Notes: generated by a model not told the origin, from the letters alone. DNA of 64,000 nucleotides from Streptomyces sp. NBS 14/10 (GCF_002224125.1 NZ_NCSM01000014.1:54779-118778); one strand, 5' to 3'. Counted from the stretch's first letter, positions 35,368-44,604 are shown. A program made the numbers and translations.

Positions 35368-37038
35368 TCATCGCGGCTCTCCCGCCGTGCTCAGCCGGGG
35401 CTCGCTCGGCTCCTCGGCCAGCGCCTCGGGCAGCACCACCGTGAACTCCGCGCCCCCGCCGTCCCGGTCGGCCACCCGTACGCTGCCGCCCTGCCGCTGG
35501 GCGAGGCGGCGCACCAGCGCCAGGCCGATGCCGCGCTTGCGGTGCGCGGGCGGTTCCTTCGTCGACCAGCCCTCGGCGAAGACGACGTCGCGCCGGTCGG
35601 CCGGGATACCGGGCCCGCTGTCGGAGACCCGGAGCACGACCGTGCTGTCGTCAGCGGACAGCTCCACCTCGACCAGCGGATCGGCCGTTCCGGCCGCCGC
35701 GTCCAGTGCGTTGTCGATGAGGTTGCCGACGATCGTCACCAGGCCCGGCGGGTCCACCAGCCGGTTCGGCAGCAGCGTCCCCGGGGCGATGCGCAGCGAG
35801 ACGCCGCGTTCGGCGGCGACCGTGGCCTTGCCGACCAGCAGGGCGGCCAGCAGCGGGTCGTGGACGCGCTCGGTGACCTGTTCGGCGGTGGCCCGGTGCA
35901 CCCCGACCGCCTCGGTGACGAACTCCACCGCCTCCTCGTACAGCTCGAGCTCCAGCAGCCCGAGGAGGGTGTGCAGATGGTTGGCGTGCTCATGGTCCTG
36001 GGCGCGCAGCGCGTCGATCAGCCCCCGGGTGCCGTCCAGCTCGCGGCCCAGCCGTTCCAGCTCGGTGCGGTCGCGCAGGGTGGCCACGGCCCCGCCGTCG
36101 TCCGTCGGCATCCGGTTGGCGACCAGCACCCGGCCGCCGCTGACGGTCAGCAGATCGGAGCCGCTGACCCGCCCGGCGAGCACATCGGTGGTGCGGCCCG
36201 GCGGCAGCACCTCGTCCAGCGGCCGCCCGGTGTCCTCGGCGCGCAGGTCCAAAAGCCGCTGCGCCTCGTCGTTGACCAGCCGGATACGGCCCCGCGCGTC
36301 CAGGGCCAGCACCCCCTCGCGGATGCCGTGCAGCATCGCCTCGCGCTCGGCGAGCAGCGCGGAGATATCGGAGAAGGCCAGGTCGTGGGTGCGGCGCCGG
36401 AGCCTGCGGGCGACCACGTACGCCGCCACCGCGCCCACCGCGAGCGTGCCGCCCGCGTACGCGAGCAGCCCCGGCACCGCGCCGATGAGCCGGTCGCGCA
36501 CGCTCTGGTACGAGATGCCGACCGAAACGGCGCCGACGATGCGGCCGTCCTCGTCGCGCAGCGGGACCTTGCCGCGGGCCGAGCGGCCGAGCGTGCCGTT
36601 GTCGATCTCCATGACCTCCTGGCCGGCGAGGGCGTCGCTGGGGTCGGTGGAGACATGCCGGCCGATCTCCTCGGACGAGGTGTGCGACCAGCGCACACCC
36701 CGCTTGTCCATGATCACGACGTACTCGGCGCCGGTCGCCCGGCGGATCCGCTCCGCCTGGGCCTGGACCGGGCCGTGGGGGGTGGGCCGGGTGTCCACGA
36801 GCGCGTCGGGGAGCCCCGGGGCGGAGGCCGTGGTCTGGGCGATGGCGAGGGCGCGGCGCATGGCCTGGTCGTCCAGCTGGGAGCCGAGCCGGGAGAGAAA
36901 GAGGCCGGTCGCGAGCACGATGACGCCCGTGGCGATGGTCAGCTGCATCAGCAGCACTTGGGAGAAGACACGGCGGGGCCAGCCGATGCGCCACCTTGGA
37001 GCCTCGGCACGCGGCCCCCTGGGTATCGCGGCGCTCAT
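35368..37038 (-). CDS. CitA/DcuS-type sensor histidine kinase
   Basis: 556 aa. One membrane helix (about 24-48), an extracytoplasmic PASp/Cache sensor domain (about 50-175, ending VSVGISYQSVRDRLIG), a second helix (about 180-202), a cytoplasmic PAS domain (about 215-325) and a SPOB-like phosphoacceptor region RAQDHEHANHLHTLLGLLEL. The ATPase has NLIDNALDAA, VSDSGPGI and KRGIGLALVRRL. Such kinases sense citrate or C4-dicarboxylates directly. ATG 37038 is preferred to an upstream TTG; there is no Shine-Dalgarno, and TTACCCT about 10 nt upstream could serve as -10 of a leaderless transcript. Confidence 0.92.
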   Translation of the reverse strand: MSAAIPRGPRAEAPRWRIGWPRRVFSQVLLMQLTIATGVIVLATGLFLSRLGSQLDDQAMRRALAIAQTTASAPGLPDALVDTRPTPHGPVQAQAERIRRATGAEYVVIMDKRGVRWSHTSSEEIGRHVSTDPSDALAGQEVMEIDNGTLGRSARGKVPLRDEDGRIVGAVSVGISYQSVRDRLIGAVPGLLAYAGGTLAVGAVAAYVVARRLRRRTHDLAFSDISALLAEREAMLHGIREGVLALDARGRIRLVNDEAQRLLDLRAEDTGRPLDEVLPPGRTTDVLAGRVSGSDLLTVSGGRVLVANRMPTDDGGAVATLRDRTELERLGRELDGTRGLIDALRAQDHEHANHLHTLLGLLELELYEEAVEFVTEAVGVHRATAEQVTERVHDPLLAALLVGKATVAAERGVSLRIAPGTLLPNRLVDPPGLVTIVGNLIDNALDAAAGTADPLVEVELSADDSTVVLRVSDSGPGIPADRRDVVFAEGWSTKEPPAHRKRGIGLALVRRLAQRQGGSVRVADRDGGGAEFTVVLPEALAEEPSEPRLSTAGEPR

Positions 37039-37098
37039 GGCAAGGAGGGTAACCAAGCGCGGGTCCGCGGCACGGCGCCAGGCGGCCTCTCTTTGCGC

Positions 37099-38154
37099 CT
37101 AAACCGGCGCCGCGCTCGCGGAGGTGGCCGCTCGCCGTGGGGGTTCCTCAAGTGACGGTTGCGTCACAGTCGCGGCTGTGACCGCGGCCGCGGTGGCGAC
37201 GGTCGGCGCCGGGCGCCCGGCGCGCACCGCCCGCACGCCGATGACGTCCATACGGGCCGGGGAGCCCAGCACCGACCCGCAGCTCTCCGGCCGCGGCGGC
37301 GCGCTGGCGATCTGCACGACGCCGACCCGCCACCGCCGTCCGTCGGCGTGCTCGACGGTGACGTTCCAGGCGGGGGCGGCGCCCTCGGTCCGCAGCACGG
37401 TCAGCGCGTCCGCCCCCGCATCGCCGGTCAGCTCGCGGACCGCCAGCTCGGCGGCCTGGCCGGGGCGATCCCAGGTGGACCGGCCGCGGCAGCCCTCGGT
37501 GACGATCCTGCCCTCGCGCAGCGCGTCCAGGACGTCCTGCACGGACCGCGCGGTGGCCCGCCCGTAGGCGTATCCGTACGGCAGCACCATGAGCGTCGGC
37601 GAGAAGCGGTGGCCGCCGATGTGGGTGATCTCCCAGGTGCCACGCACCCCGGAGGCGGTCAGCTCGGCGGCGAGCGGCCGGCCGAGCAGGGCGCAGCAGC
37701 GGTCGCGCTTGCCGTTGGTGCACACGAGCACCAAGGGGTCGCCCGTGTACGTCTCCCACCCCTGGTCGGGGCCCGCGGCGGCGGGGCGCAGACCGCCCGG
37801 GTCGCCCGCGCCCAGCGCGGCGAAGTCGAGGGCGAGCAGCCGCTCGGGCTCGGTGAGCGCGGTCGTACGGATCCAGGAGCGGCCCGGGCGGGTGTGCGCG
37901 ACGAAGACCCGCTGTTGGGGGTGGGTGTGGCAGTCGGCGTGCCGGCCGGGGCGCCGGATCAGCGCGACGCGGACGCCGGTGTCCTTGGTGGCGCGCTCCA
38001 GCGCGCGGCCGACGGCCGGGGCCAGATGGCTGGCGGTCAGGGCTTCGGCACCCCAGGGGCCGGGCTGTTCGAGCAGCAGCCAGGTGGTGGCGGCGGTCGC
38101 CGTCCCGGCGAGCGGCTCGGACAGATCGCGGGAGGCGGTCGCGCACGTGCTCAC
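37099..38154 (-). CDS. Sucrase/ferredoxin-like protein, iron-box regulated
   Basis: 351 aa, Suc_Fer-like family (thioredoxin-like ferredoxin fold). After TATTWLLLEQPGPWG the protein has LVLVCTNGKRDRCCALLGRPLA (about 190-211), whose Cys residues match the [2Fe-2S] or redox Cys of the family, and GTWEITHIGGHRFSPTLMVLPYGYAYGR. The C-terminal 100 residues are family-specific, with a disordered end. The GTG start abuts an iron box (38155-38173), so transcription should rise under iron starvation. A role in electron transfer, perhaps siderophore-iron reduction, is inferred. The last residue lies 60 nt upstream of the kinase start. Confidence 0.85.
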   Translation of the reverse strand: MSTCATASRDLSEPLAGTATAATTWLLLEQPGPWGAEALTASHLAPAVGRALERATKDTGVRVALIRRPGRHADCHTHPQQRVFVAHTRPGRSWIRTTALTEPERLLALDFAALGAGDPGGLRPAAAGPDQGWETYTGDPLVLVCTNGKRDRCCALLGRPLAAELTASGVRGTWEITHIGGHRFSPTLMVLPYGYAYGRATARSVQDVLDALREGRIVTEGCRGRSTWDRPGQAAELAVRELTGDAGADALTVLRTEGAAPAWNVTVEHADGRRWRVGVVQIASAPPRPESCGSVLGSPARMDVIGVRAVRAGRPAPTVATAAAVTAATVTQPSLEEPPRRAATSASAAPV

Positions 38155-38173
38155 GAAGGTAAGCCTAACCTCT
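38155..38173 (-). promoter_or_regulatory. Iron box (DmdR1/IdeR-type operator)
   Basis: On the minus strand the core AGGTTAGGCTTACCT matches 14 of 15 positions of the actinobacterial iron-box core AGGTTAGGCTAACCT. It ends one base before the GTG start of the Suc_Fer-like gene. TAGGCT inside it could serve as the -10, so bound repressor would block RNA polymerase directly. Confidence 0.82.
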
Positions 38174-38351
38174 CTTGTGACCTTGGTCCTCCGAAGGCGC
38201 GTCTTCGGCGGATCTTCGGCGGCAAGAGGCACGTTTCTGCCGGTCGCGGCCGGGTTCCATGAGGGCGGACAGGGCGGGAAAATGGCGTTCGCGGGCTTGA
38301 GGGGGCTCGTACGGGGGTGCGCGAACGGGGGCGGGAGGGGGCACGTTCTGT

Positions 38352-38789
38352 ATGGGGCTGCGGGTGCGCGCGGGGCTGTGCGCGGGGTGGCGCAGACGCC
38401 GGGGGAGGCGTGGACGCCTGGGGAGGCGCGGGGCCGCGCCGCTGGGCCCGGTGCTCGAGGCGATGGTCGGCGCGGCGTACGAGCAGCGGCGGCCGATCCC
38501 CGAGGCGCTGGCCCGCGAGGCGGCCGAGGCCGGGGATCCGCGCGGGATGACGGTCCACGGCATCGGGCTCGTCCAGCGTGGGGCGTACGCGGAGGCCGCG
38601 CGCTGGCTCGGCCGGGCGATCGAGGCGGGGGACACCCAGGCGATGGTGGTGCTCGGCACCCTGTACATGGATCTCGGCAGGCTGGACGAGGCGGAGCGGC
38701 ACCTGCGCCGGGCGGCGGACAGCGGCCACCCCGGCGCCCGGGCGGCCCTGCACCAGCTGCGCGCACGGCGCAACGGCGCGGCCTCCTAG
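38352..38789 (+). CDS. Sel1/TPR-repeat protein
   Basis: 145 aa. The first ~35 residues are Arg/Gly-rich. The rest forms helical repeats: AREAAEAGDPRGMTVHGIGLVQRGAYAEAARWLGRAIEAGDTQAMVVLGTLYMDLGRLDEAERHLRRAADSGHPGARAAL, i.e. about two and a half Sel1-like units with the A-GD-A-LG pattern. Such repeats mediate protein contacts. No ribosome-binding site is obvious and the start may be later. Its stop overlaps the stop of the convergent BTAD gene by 4 nt. Confidence 0.68.
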   Translation: MGLRVRAGLCAGWRRRRGRRGRLGRRGAAPLGPVLEAMVGAAYEQRRPIPEALAREAAEAGDPRGMTVHGIGLVQRGAYAEAARWLGRAIEAGDTQAMVVLGTLYMDLGRLDEAERHLRRAADSGHPGARAALHQLRARRNGAAS

Positions 38790-40798
38790 CCGCGTCGGCC
38801 GGTGGTGCGCAGGGCCGTGGTGAGTTCGGCCAGGTACGTCGAGACCGGGCCCACGGTGAGCAGTCCGCTGCCCGCCCCGGCCAGCTCCGCCGCCGCGGGG
38901 GCGAGCTCGCGGTGGGCGCGCTCCATCGTCTCCCGGTCGCCGACGGCGACGGCCGCCCGGGCGGTCAGGCACCACAGGGCCTCGAACAGCAGGTCACGGG
39001 GCGGGTCCGGGGTCTCGCGCAGCGCCGCGGCGGCCTCGGGGCGGCGGTTCTGGGCCAGCAGCACCAAGGGGCGGGCCCAGGGCTCGTACGGTCCCCAGCC
39101 GCCGTGCTCATCGACCTGAGCGGGCAGCCCGTGCCGCGCGCGCAGGCACAGCAGCGCGAGCGGCAGCAGCCCGCGCTCCAGACCGGGCATACCGGCCCCG
39201 TCCAGCCGCGCGGCGGCGTTCCGGTAGGCCGCCTCCGCCGCGTCCGCCGGCATTTGTTCTCCCTGTTCCGCCGGTTGACCAGTCGCGGCGAGCCGTAGCG
39301 TGGCGTACCACTGGGTGAACACGCCGACCAGCGGCAGCTCATGGCGCTCGGCCAGGCGGTCCGCAGCGCTCGCGTGGCCGTCGGCTCCGGTGAAGTCCGC
39401 CAGGGCGGCTCGGGCCTGGAGCCGGATGAGGTGACCCAAGACCTCGAAGGTGGTCAGGCCGTGCCGGGCGGACAGGGCGATCAGCTCTGCGCCGATCGCG
39501 TCCCGGCGCGGCGCCAGACCAGCGCGGTGGAAGGTCTGCATGAACGTGGCGTTGAGGGCGAACGCCAGCAGCGCGGGATCGTCCAGGCGGCGGGCGATCT
39601 CCTCCGCCTGCCGGGCCGCCTGTGGCCCGCGCGCCGCGCGGGTGCCCCGCGACTCCAGGGCGATCGTGGCCAGCAGCCGGGCCCGGGCCGCGTCGTGCCC
39701 GTCGGGCGGGAGGGCGGACAGGGCGCGCTCGGCGGCCGCGACGACCCGCGCGGCCTGCTCCGGGTCGTCGAGCCGCGTCCAGATGGCCGGGACGTCGTAC
39801 GCGCCGATCACCCGGGCGGTCAGCTCCGCGTCGCCGAGCTCCTCGGCCGCCGCGACGGCCGCCACGCGGTGGTGGCGGGCCGTCTGGAGGCCGCTGCCGC
39901 CGGTCACCGCGAGGCTGCGCAGCAGACCCACCGTCGACTCCAGACGTGCCCGGGCGCCGGACGGCACGGTGCGGTCGTAGGCCGCCGCCGTACGCGCCCA
40001 CACCCGGTCGGCCGCCCCGGGCCCCGGGCCCGGGCCGGGGGCGAGGTGGGCGGCGTGGCCGAGGATGTCGGCCTCCAGGCCGCGCAGCCGCGGGCCCGGG
40101 TCCACCCCCAGCTGCTCGGCGAGGAGCGTACGCGCCCGGCGCAGGACCGCCAGCGCGTCGCCCTGGCGACCGGACCGGTACAGCGCCAGGGCCAGCAGCC
40201 GCCAGGCGTCCTCGCGCCAGGGGTGCTCGGCCACATGGGAGTCCAGGTCAGCCGCCGCCTCGGCGGCCAGGCCCAGCGCGAGCCGGGCCTCGGCGCGCCG
40301 CTCGACGGCGTGCAGCCGCAGCTCGGCGAGGCGCGAGCGCTCCGCGCGGGCCCATGGCTCGTCTGCGAACTCCGCGTAGGCGGGCCCGCGCCACCACTCC
40401 AGCGCCTCGTCCAGCCGCGCGAACGCGTCCTCGGGCGGCAGCGCCGCGGCGGCGGTCACCGCCCGCTCGAAGCTCCAGGCGTCCACCGCGCCCGGGTCGG
40501 CGCGCAGCGCGTACCCCGGGCCCTCGGTGACCAGCAGGCGGGCCGGGGCGCGGGGCGGGCGCTCCGGTTCCAGAGTGCGCCGCAGCGCGGCCACGAAGGT
40601 GCGGATCGCGCCCACCCGGCCGGCGGGGGGCTCCTCCGGCCACAGGTCCTCGGCCAGGCGGCGGACCGGGACGACACGGCGGCGGGCGACGATCAGCCGG
40701 GCCAGCACCGCGCGGTGTCGCGGCCCCTTCAAGGCGATCGCGTCGCCGGCCCCGTCCCAGGCCGCCACCGGACCCAGCACGCCGAACAGGAACCGCAC
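38786..40798 (-). CDS. BTAD/SARP-type transcriptional regulator with long C-terminal domain
   Basis: 670 aa. The N-terminal OmpR-like winged helix (FGVLGPVAAWDGAGDAIALKGPRHRAVLARLIVARRRVVPVRRLAEDLW, about 5-100) is followed by the bacterial transcriptional activation domain (DAWSFERAV to LGVDPGPRLRGLEADIL, about 105-250), as in SARP/AfsR regulators. The remaining ~400 residues are helical and TPR-like, with no NB-ARC P-loop. GTG start. It is divergent from an alpha/beta hydrolase across 133 nt, the likeliest target. SARPs often activate secondary metabolism, but no biosynthetic cluster is visible here. Confidence 0.87.
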   Translation of the reverse strand: MRFLFGVLGPVAAWDGAGDAIALKGPRHRAVLARLIVARRRVVPVRRLAEDLWPEEPPAGRVGAIRTFVAALRRTLEPERPPRAPARLLVTEGPGYALRADPGAVDAWSFERAVTAAAALPPEDAFARLDEALEWWRGPAYAEFADEPWARAERSRLAELRLHAVERRAEARLALGLAAEAAADLDSHVAEHPWREDAWRLLALALYRSGRQGDALAVLRRARTLLAEQLGVDPGPRLRGLEADILGHAAHLAPGPGPGPGAADRVWARTAAAYDRTVPSGARARLESTVGLLRSLAVTGGSGLQTARHHRVAAVAAAEELGDAELTARVIGAYDVPAIWTRLDDPEQAARVVAAAERALSALPPDGHDAARARLLATIALESRGTRAARGPQAARQAEEIARRLDDPALLAFALNATFMQTFHRAGLAPRRDAIGAELIALSARHGLTTFEVLGHLIRLQARAALADFTGADGHASAADRLAERHELPLVGVFTQWYATLRLAATGQPAEQGEQMPADAAEAAYRNAAARLDGAGMPGLERGLLPLALLCLRARHGLPAQVDEHGGWGPYEPWARPLVLLAQNRRPEAAAALRETPDPPRDLLFEALWCLTARAAVAVGDRETMERAHRELAPAAAELAGAGSGLLTVGPVSTYLAELTTALRTTGRRG

Positions 40799-40931
40799 GC
40801 CGGACCACCCTTTCCGGGGCAGCGCCCCCGGTCACGGTAACGCGCTCATCCGATGCTCATTCGCGCCCGGCACGCTGACGACGCCTGACCACATCTGATC
40901 ACTTCGGAATTCTCCTGAAAGGGGCGGAACC

Positions 40932-41810
40932 ATGCCGCCTGTCATCGCCGGCTTCGCTCACCACCGTGTCCCCGTCGCCGACGGCGTGTCCCTCCACGCG
41001 GCCGTCGGCGGCTCGGGCACCCCGATCGTGCTGCTGCACGGCTTTCCGCAGACCCATTTGATGTGGCGGCACGTCGCAGCCGACCTCGCCGCCGACCACA
41101 CCGTGATCTGCCCCGACCTGCGCGGCTACGGCGCCAGCGACAAGCCCGCCGACCCCGACGGCACCGGCTACGCCAAGCGCACCATGGCCGCCGACATCGT
41201 GGCCCTGGCCCGCGCCCTGGGACACACACGGTTCGCACTGGCCGGGCACGACCGCGGCGCCCTGGTCGCCTTCCGGGCCGCCCTCGACCACCCGGCGGCC
41301 ATCACCCATCTGGCCTGCCTCGATGTGCTCCCGACCCTGGACATGTGGGAGGCGCTGCACGGCACCACCGCCGCCGTGGGCTTCCACCTGTATCTGATGG
41401 CCCAGCCGCCCGGACTGCCCGAGCGGCTGATCGGGGCCGCGCCGGACCTCTTCTTCGGCCACTTCCTCGACCTGTGGACGGGCGACCCGCAGGCCATCCC
41501 GGCCGATGTCCGCGCCGCGTACCTGGACGCCTGCCGTGAGGCGGTGCCCTCGATCGTCGCCGACTACCGGGCCTCCGCCGGCATCGACACCGACCACGAC
41601 CGGGCCGACCGCGCCGCCGGCCACCGGCTGCGGATGCCGGTCACCGTGCTCCAGCAGGACTGGGGCGCCGCCCTCGGCTACGACGCCGCCGCGCTGTGGC
41701 GCGCCTGGGCGCCCGATCTGCGGCACACCACCGTCACCTGCGGCCACTTCATGGCCGAGGAGGCCCCCGCCGATATCGCCAAGGCCCTGCGGGACCTGCT
41801 CACCCGCTGA
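40932..41810 (+). CDS. Alpha/beta hydrolase, haloacetate dehalogenase/epoxide hydrolase-like
   Basis: 292 aa. The oxyanion-hole motif HGFPQTHLMWR (about 36-46) and nucleophile elbow AGHDRGA, with Asp107 as nucleophile, indicate a dehalogenase or epoxide hydrolase rather than a Ser esterase. The catalytic His is in TCGHFMAEEAP (about 275) and DLRGYGASDKP is typical of fluoroacetate dehalogenases. Substrate specificity cannot be fixed. ATG follows GAAAGGGGCGG. It is divergent from the BTAD regulator and ends at a bidirectional hairpin shared with parC. Confidence 0.85.
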   Translation: MPPVIAGFAHHRVPVADGVSLHAAVGGSGTPIVLLHGFPQTHLMWRHVAADLAADHTVICPDLRGYGASDKPADPDGTGYAKRTMAADIVALARALGHTRFALAGHDRGALVAFRAALDHPAAITHLACLDVLPTLDMWEALHGTTAAVGFHLYLMAQPPGLPERLIGAAPDLFFGHFLDLWTGDPQAIPADVRAAYLDACREAVPSIVADYRASAGIDTDHDRADRAAGHRLRMPVTVLQQDWGAALGYDAAALWRAWAPDLRHTTVTCGHFMAEEAPADIAKALRDLLTR

Positions 41811-41860
41811 AGACACTCGAACGGTCCAACACACCCCCGTACCGCCGAAGACGCCCGAAC

Positions 41861-41913
41861 GGCCGAAGCGGCCGGGCCGTACGCGCGAGACGTACGACCC
41901 GGCCGCTTCGGCC
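41861..41913. terminator. Bidirectional terminator, hydrolase / parC
   Basis: Perfect 16-bp outer stem (GGCCGAAGCGGCCGGG and complement) with an inner GTACG/CGTAC stem, between convergent genes. Confidence 0.85.
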
Positions 41914-41937
41914 GCCGCATCGGGGCCAGTGGCCGGG

Positions 41938-44391
41938 CTACACCGGCCCGGCGACCACCGCCACCGGCTTGGCGAGCGGCTCCCCCGAGCCGTCGCGGCG
42001 CGGGTCGGGCTCCGGCAGCGGCACCGGGGTGCCGGTCGAGGTGGTCGCGCGGGCCGGTGTCGCGCCCGCCCAGGCCAGGACCAGGTAGTCCTCGCCCTTC
42101 AGGAACCGCTGGCAGCGCACTCCGCCGGTGGCCCGGCCCTTGCGCGGGTACTGGTCGAACGGAGTGAGCTTGGCCGACTGCTGCACCGAGTCGTCGAGGG
42201 TGCCGCGCGAGCCGGCGATCGTGAACACCGCAGCGTCGACCGCCGGGTCGACGGCTGTGAACGAGATCACCTTCGCTCCCGCGCCCAGTTTGATACCGGC
42301 CATGCCACCCGCCGGGCGGCCCTGTGGCCGTACTTGGCTCGCCGGGTAGCGCAGCAACTGCGCGTCGTCGGTGATGAAGACCAGGTCCTCCTCGCCCGTA
42401 CGCAGCTCCACCGCGCCGACGATCCGGTCGCCCTCCTTGAGGCCGATGACCTCCAACTCGTCCTTGTTGGCTGGATAGTCGGGGACCACGCGCTTGACGA
42501 CGCCCTGCTCCGTGCCGATCGCGAGCCCCGGTGAGGACTCGTCGAGCGTGGTGAGGCAGATCAGCTCCTCGCCGTCCTCCAGCGACAGGAACTCCGCGAT
42601 CGGAGCCCCGCCCGCCAGGTTCGGCGCGCCGGCCGTCTCGGGGAGTATCGGCAGATCGACCACGGCGAGCCGTAGCAGCCGCCCGGTCGAGGTGACCGCC
42701 CCCAGGTCCCCGCGGGCCGTGGCCGGGACCGCCGAGAGGATCACATCGTGCTTGGTGCGCTTGGCCTGGCCCTCGCCGGGGAACGGCTCACCGTTGGCCG
42801 TGCGGGCCAGCAGGCCGGTGGAGGACAGCAGCACCCGGCACGGGTCGTCGGCGACCTCCAGCGGCACCGCGGTCACCGGGGCGTTCGCCGACTCCTGGAG
42901 CACGGTGCGCCGCGGCGTGCCGAACTTCTTGGCCACCTGGGCCAGTTCCGCCGACACCAGCTTGCGCAGCTCGGCGTCCGACTCCAGGATCCGGGTCAGC
43001 TCCTCGATCTCCGACTTGAGGCGGTCGCGCTCCGACTCCAGCTCGATCCGGTCGAACTTGGTCAGCCGGCGCAGCGGAGTGTCCAGAATGTACTGCGTCT
43101 GGACCTCGGAGAGCTCGAAGCGGGCGATCAGGGACTGCTTCGCCTGCGCCGCGTTCTCGCTGGAGCGGATGATGCGGATGACCTCGTCGATGTCCAGCAG
43201 GGCGACCAGCAGGCCCTCGACCAGGTGCAGCCGGTCCCGCCGCTTGCGGCGCCGGAACTCGCTGCGCCGCCGCACCACATCGAAGCGGTGGTCGAGATAG
43301 ACCTCCAGCAGCTCCTTGAGCCCCAGCGTCAGCGGCTGGCCGTCGACCAGCGCGACGTTGTTGATGCCGAAGGACTCCTCCATCGGCGTCAGCTTGTAGA
43401 GCTGCTCCAGCACGGCCTCGGGGTTGAAGCCGTTCTTGATCTCGATGACCAGGCGCAGACCGTGCTCGCGGTCGGTGAGGTCCTTGACGTCCGCGATACC
43501 CAGCAGCTTCTTCGAGCCGACCAGGTCCTTGATCTTCGAAATGACCTTCTCGGGGCCGACCGTGAAGGGCAGTTCGGTGACGACCAGGCCCTTGCGGCGC
43601 GCCGTCACGGTCTCCACGGAGACCGTGGCGCGGATCTTGAAGGTGCCGCGCCCCTTCTCGTACGCGTCCCGGACGCCACCCAGGCCCACGATCCGGCCGC
43701 CGGTCGGCAGGTCGGGGCCCGGTACGAACCGCATCAGGGCGTCCAGGTCCGCGGCCGGGTGCCTGATCAGATGGCGGGCGGCGGCGATCACCTCGCCCAG
43801 GTTGTGCGGGGCCATGTTGGTCGCCATGCCGACCGCGATCCCGGACGCCCCGTTGACCAGCAGGTTGGGGTAGGCGGCGGGCAGCGCCAGCGGTTCCTGT
43901 TCGCTGCCGTCGTAGTTGGGCGCGAAGTCGACGGTGTCCTCGTCGATCGACTCGGTCATCAGCGACGTCGCCGAGGCCATCCGGCACTCGGTGTAGCGCA
44001 TCGCCGCGGGCGGGTCGTCGTTGCCCAGGGAGCCGAAGTTCCCGTGGCCGTCGACCAGCGGCACCCGCATCGAGAAGGGCTGGGCCATACGCACCAGCGC
44101 GTCATAGATCGACGCGTCGCCATGGGGGTGCAGTTTGCCCATGACCTCGCCGACGACCCGGGCGCACTTGACGAAGCCGCGCTCGGGCCGCAGGCCCATC
44201 TCGTTCATCTGGTAGAGGATGCGTCGGTGCACCGGCTTGAGCCCGTCCCGGGCGTCTGGCAGGGCGCGCGAGTAGATCACCGAGTACGCGTACTCGAGGA
44301 AGGAGCCCTGCATCTCGTCGACGACGTCGATGTCGAGAATGCGCTCCTCGAAATCGTCCGGCGGAGGGGTTTTTGTACTGCGGCGGGCCAT
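41938..44391 (-). CDS. parC: DNA topoisomerase IV subunit A (ParC / GyrA2)
   Basis: 817 aa. Breakage-reunion domain: LPDARDGLKPVHRRILY, quinolone region GKLHPHGDASIYDALVRMAQ, and catalytic Tyr133 in AAMRYTECRM. The coiled-coil gate (about 380-480) and a six-bladed C-terminal beta-pinwheel (about 500-790) follow. The position equivalent to E. coli GyrA Ser83 is Ala93, while the Asp87 equivalent is kept (Asp97). The pinwheel carries QAKRTKHDVILSAVPAT in place of a gyrase GyrA box (QRRGGKG), which supports topoisomerase IV over gyrase. It partners with ParE at 28164-30296. No Shine-Dalgarno; start ATG as in the family. Confidence 0.95.
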   Translation of the reverse strand: MARRSTKTPPPDDFEERILDIDVVDEMQGSFLEYAYSVIYSRALPDARDGLKPVHRRILYQMNEMGLRPERGFVKCARVVGEVMGKLHPHGDASIYDALVRMAQPFSMRVPLVDGHGNFGSLGNDDPPAAMRYTECRMASATSLMTESIDEDTVDFAPNYDGSEQEPLALPAAYPNLLVNGASGIAVGMATNMAPHNLGEVIAAARHLIRHPAADLDALMRFVPGPDLPTGGRIVGLGGVRDAYEKGRGTFKIRATVSVETVTARRKGLVVTELPFTVGPEKVISKIKDLVGSKKLLGIADVKDLTDREHGLRLVIEIKNGFNPEAVLEQLYKLTPMEESFGINNVALVDGQPLTLGLKELLEVYLDHRFDVVRRRSEFRRRKRRDRLHLVEGLLVALLDIDEVIRIIRSSENAAQAKQSLIARFELSEVQTQYILDTPLRRLTKFDRIELESERDRLKSEIEELTRILESDAELRKLVSAELAQVAKKFGTPRRTVLQESANAPVTAVPLEVADDPCRVLLSSTGLLARTANGEPFPGEGQAKRTKHDVILSAVPATARGDLGAVTSTGRLLRLAVVDLPILPETAGAPNLAGGAPIAEFLSLEDGEELICLTTLDESSPGLAIGTEQGVVKRVVPDYPANKDELEVIGLKEGDRIVGAVELRTGEEDLVFITDDAQLLRYPASQVRPQGRPAGGMAGIKLGAGAKVISFTAVDPAVDAAVFTIAGSRGTLDDSVQQSAKLTPFDQYPRKGRATGGVRCQRFLKGEDYLVLAWAGATPARATTSTGTPVPLPEPDPRRDGSGEPLAKPVAVVAGPV

Positions 44392-44440
44392 CGCGCTTGC
44401 GGCTCCTTCAACTGCCGAGGCGGGATCTGACGCCGACCAT

Positions 44441-44484
44441 TGTGGACCGGGCCACCGACAAGTGTGGAACGGGCTACTGACAAT
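44441..44484. repeat. 22-bp tandem direct repeat upstream of parC
   Basis: Two adjacent copies (44441-44462 and 44463-44484) starting TGTGGACCGGGC and TGTGGAACGGGC, identical at 18 of 22 positions. They lie 50-93 bp upstream of parC on its promoter side. On the parC strand each copy contributes a TTGTC hexamer-like element. The repeat length is two helical turns. Confidence 0.75.
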
Positions 44485-44604
44485 GCCCCCTCCGCGAGAT
44501 TCCCCGGCGGGAACTTCGCCAGATGTCGGTGCGCTTGCATACAGTGACAGGACCGCACTTCAAGCGGCTCGCACGCGCTCCATCACGCGATCGAAGGGAC
44601 GTAC

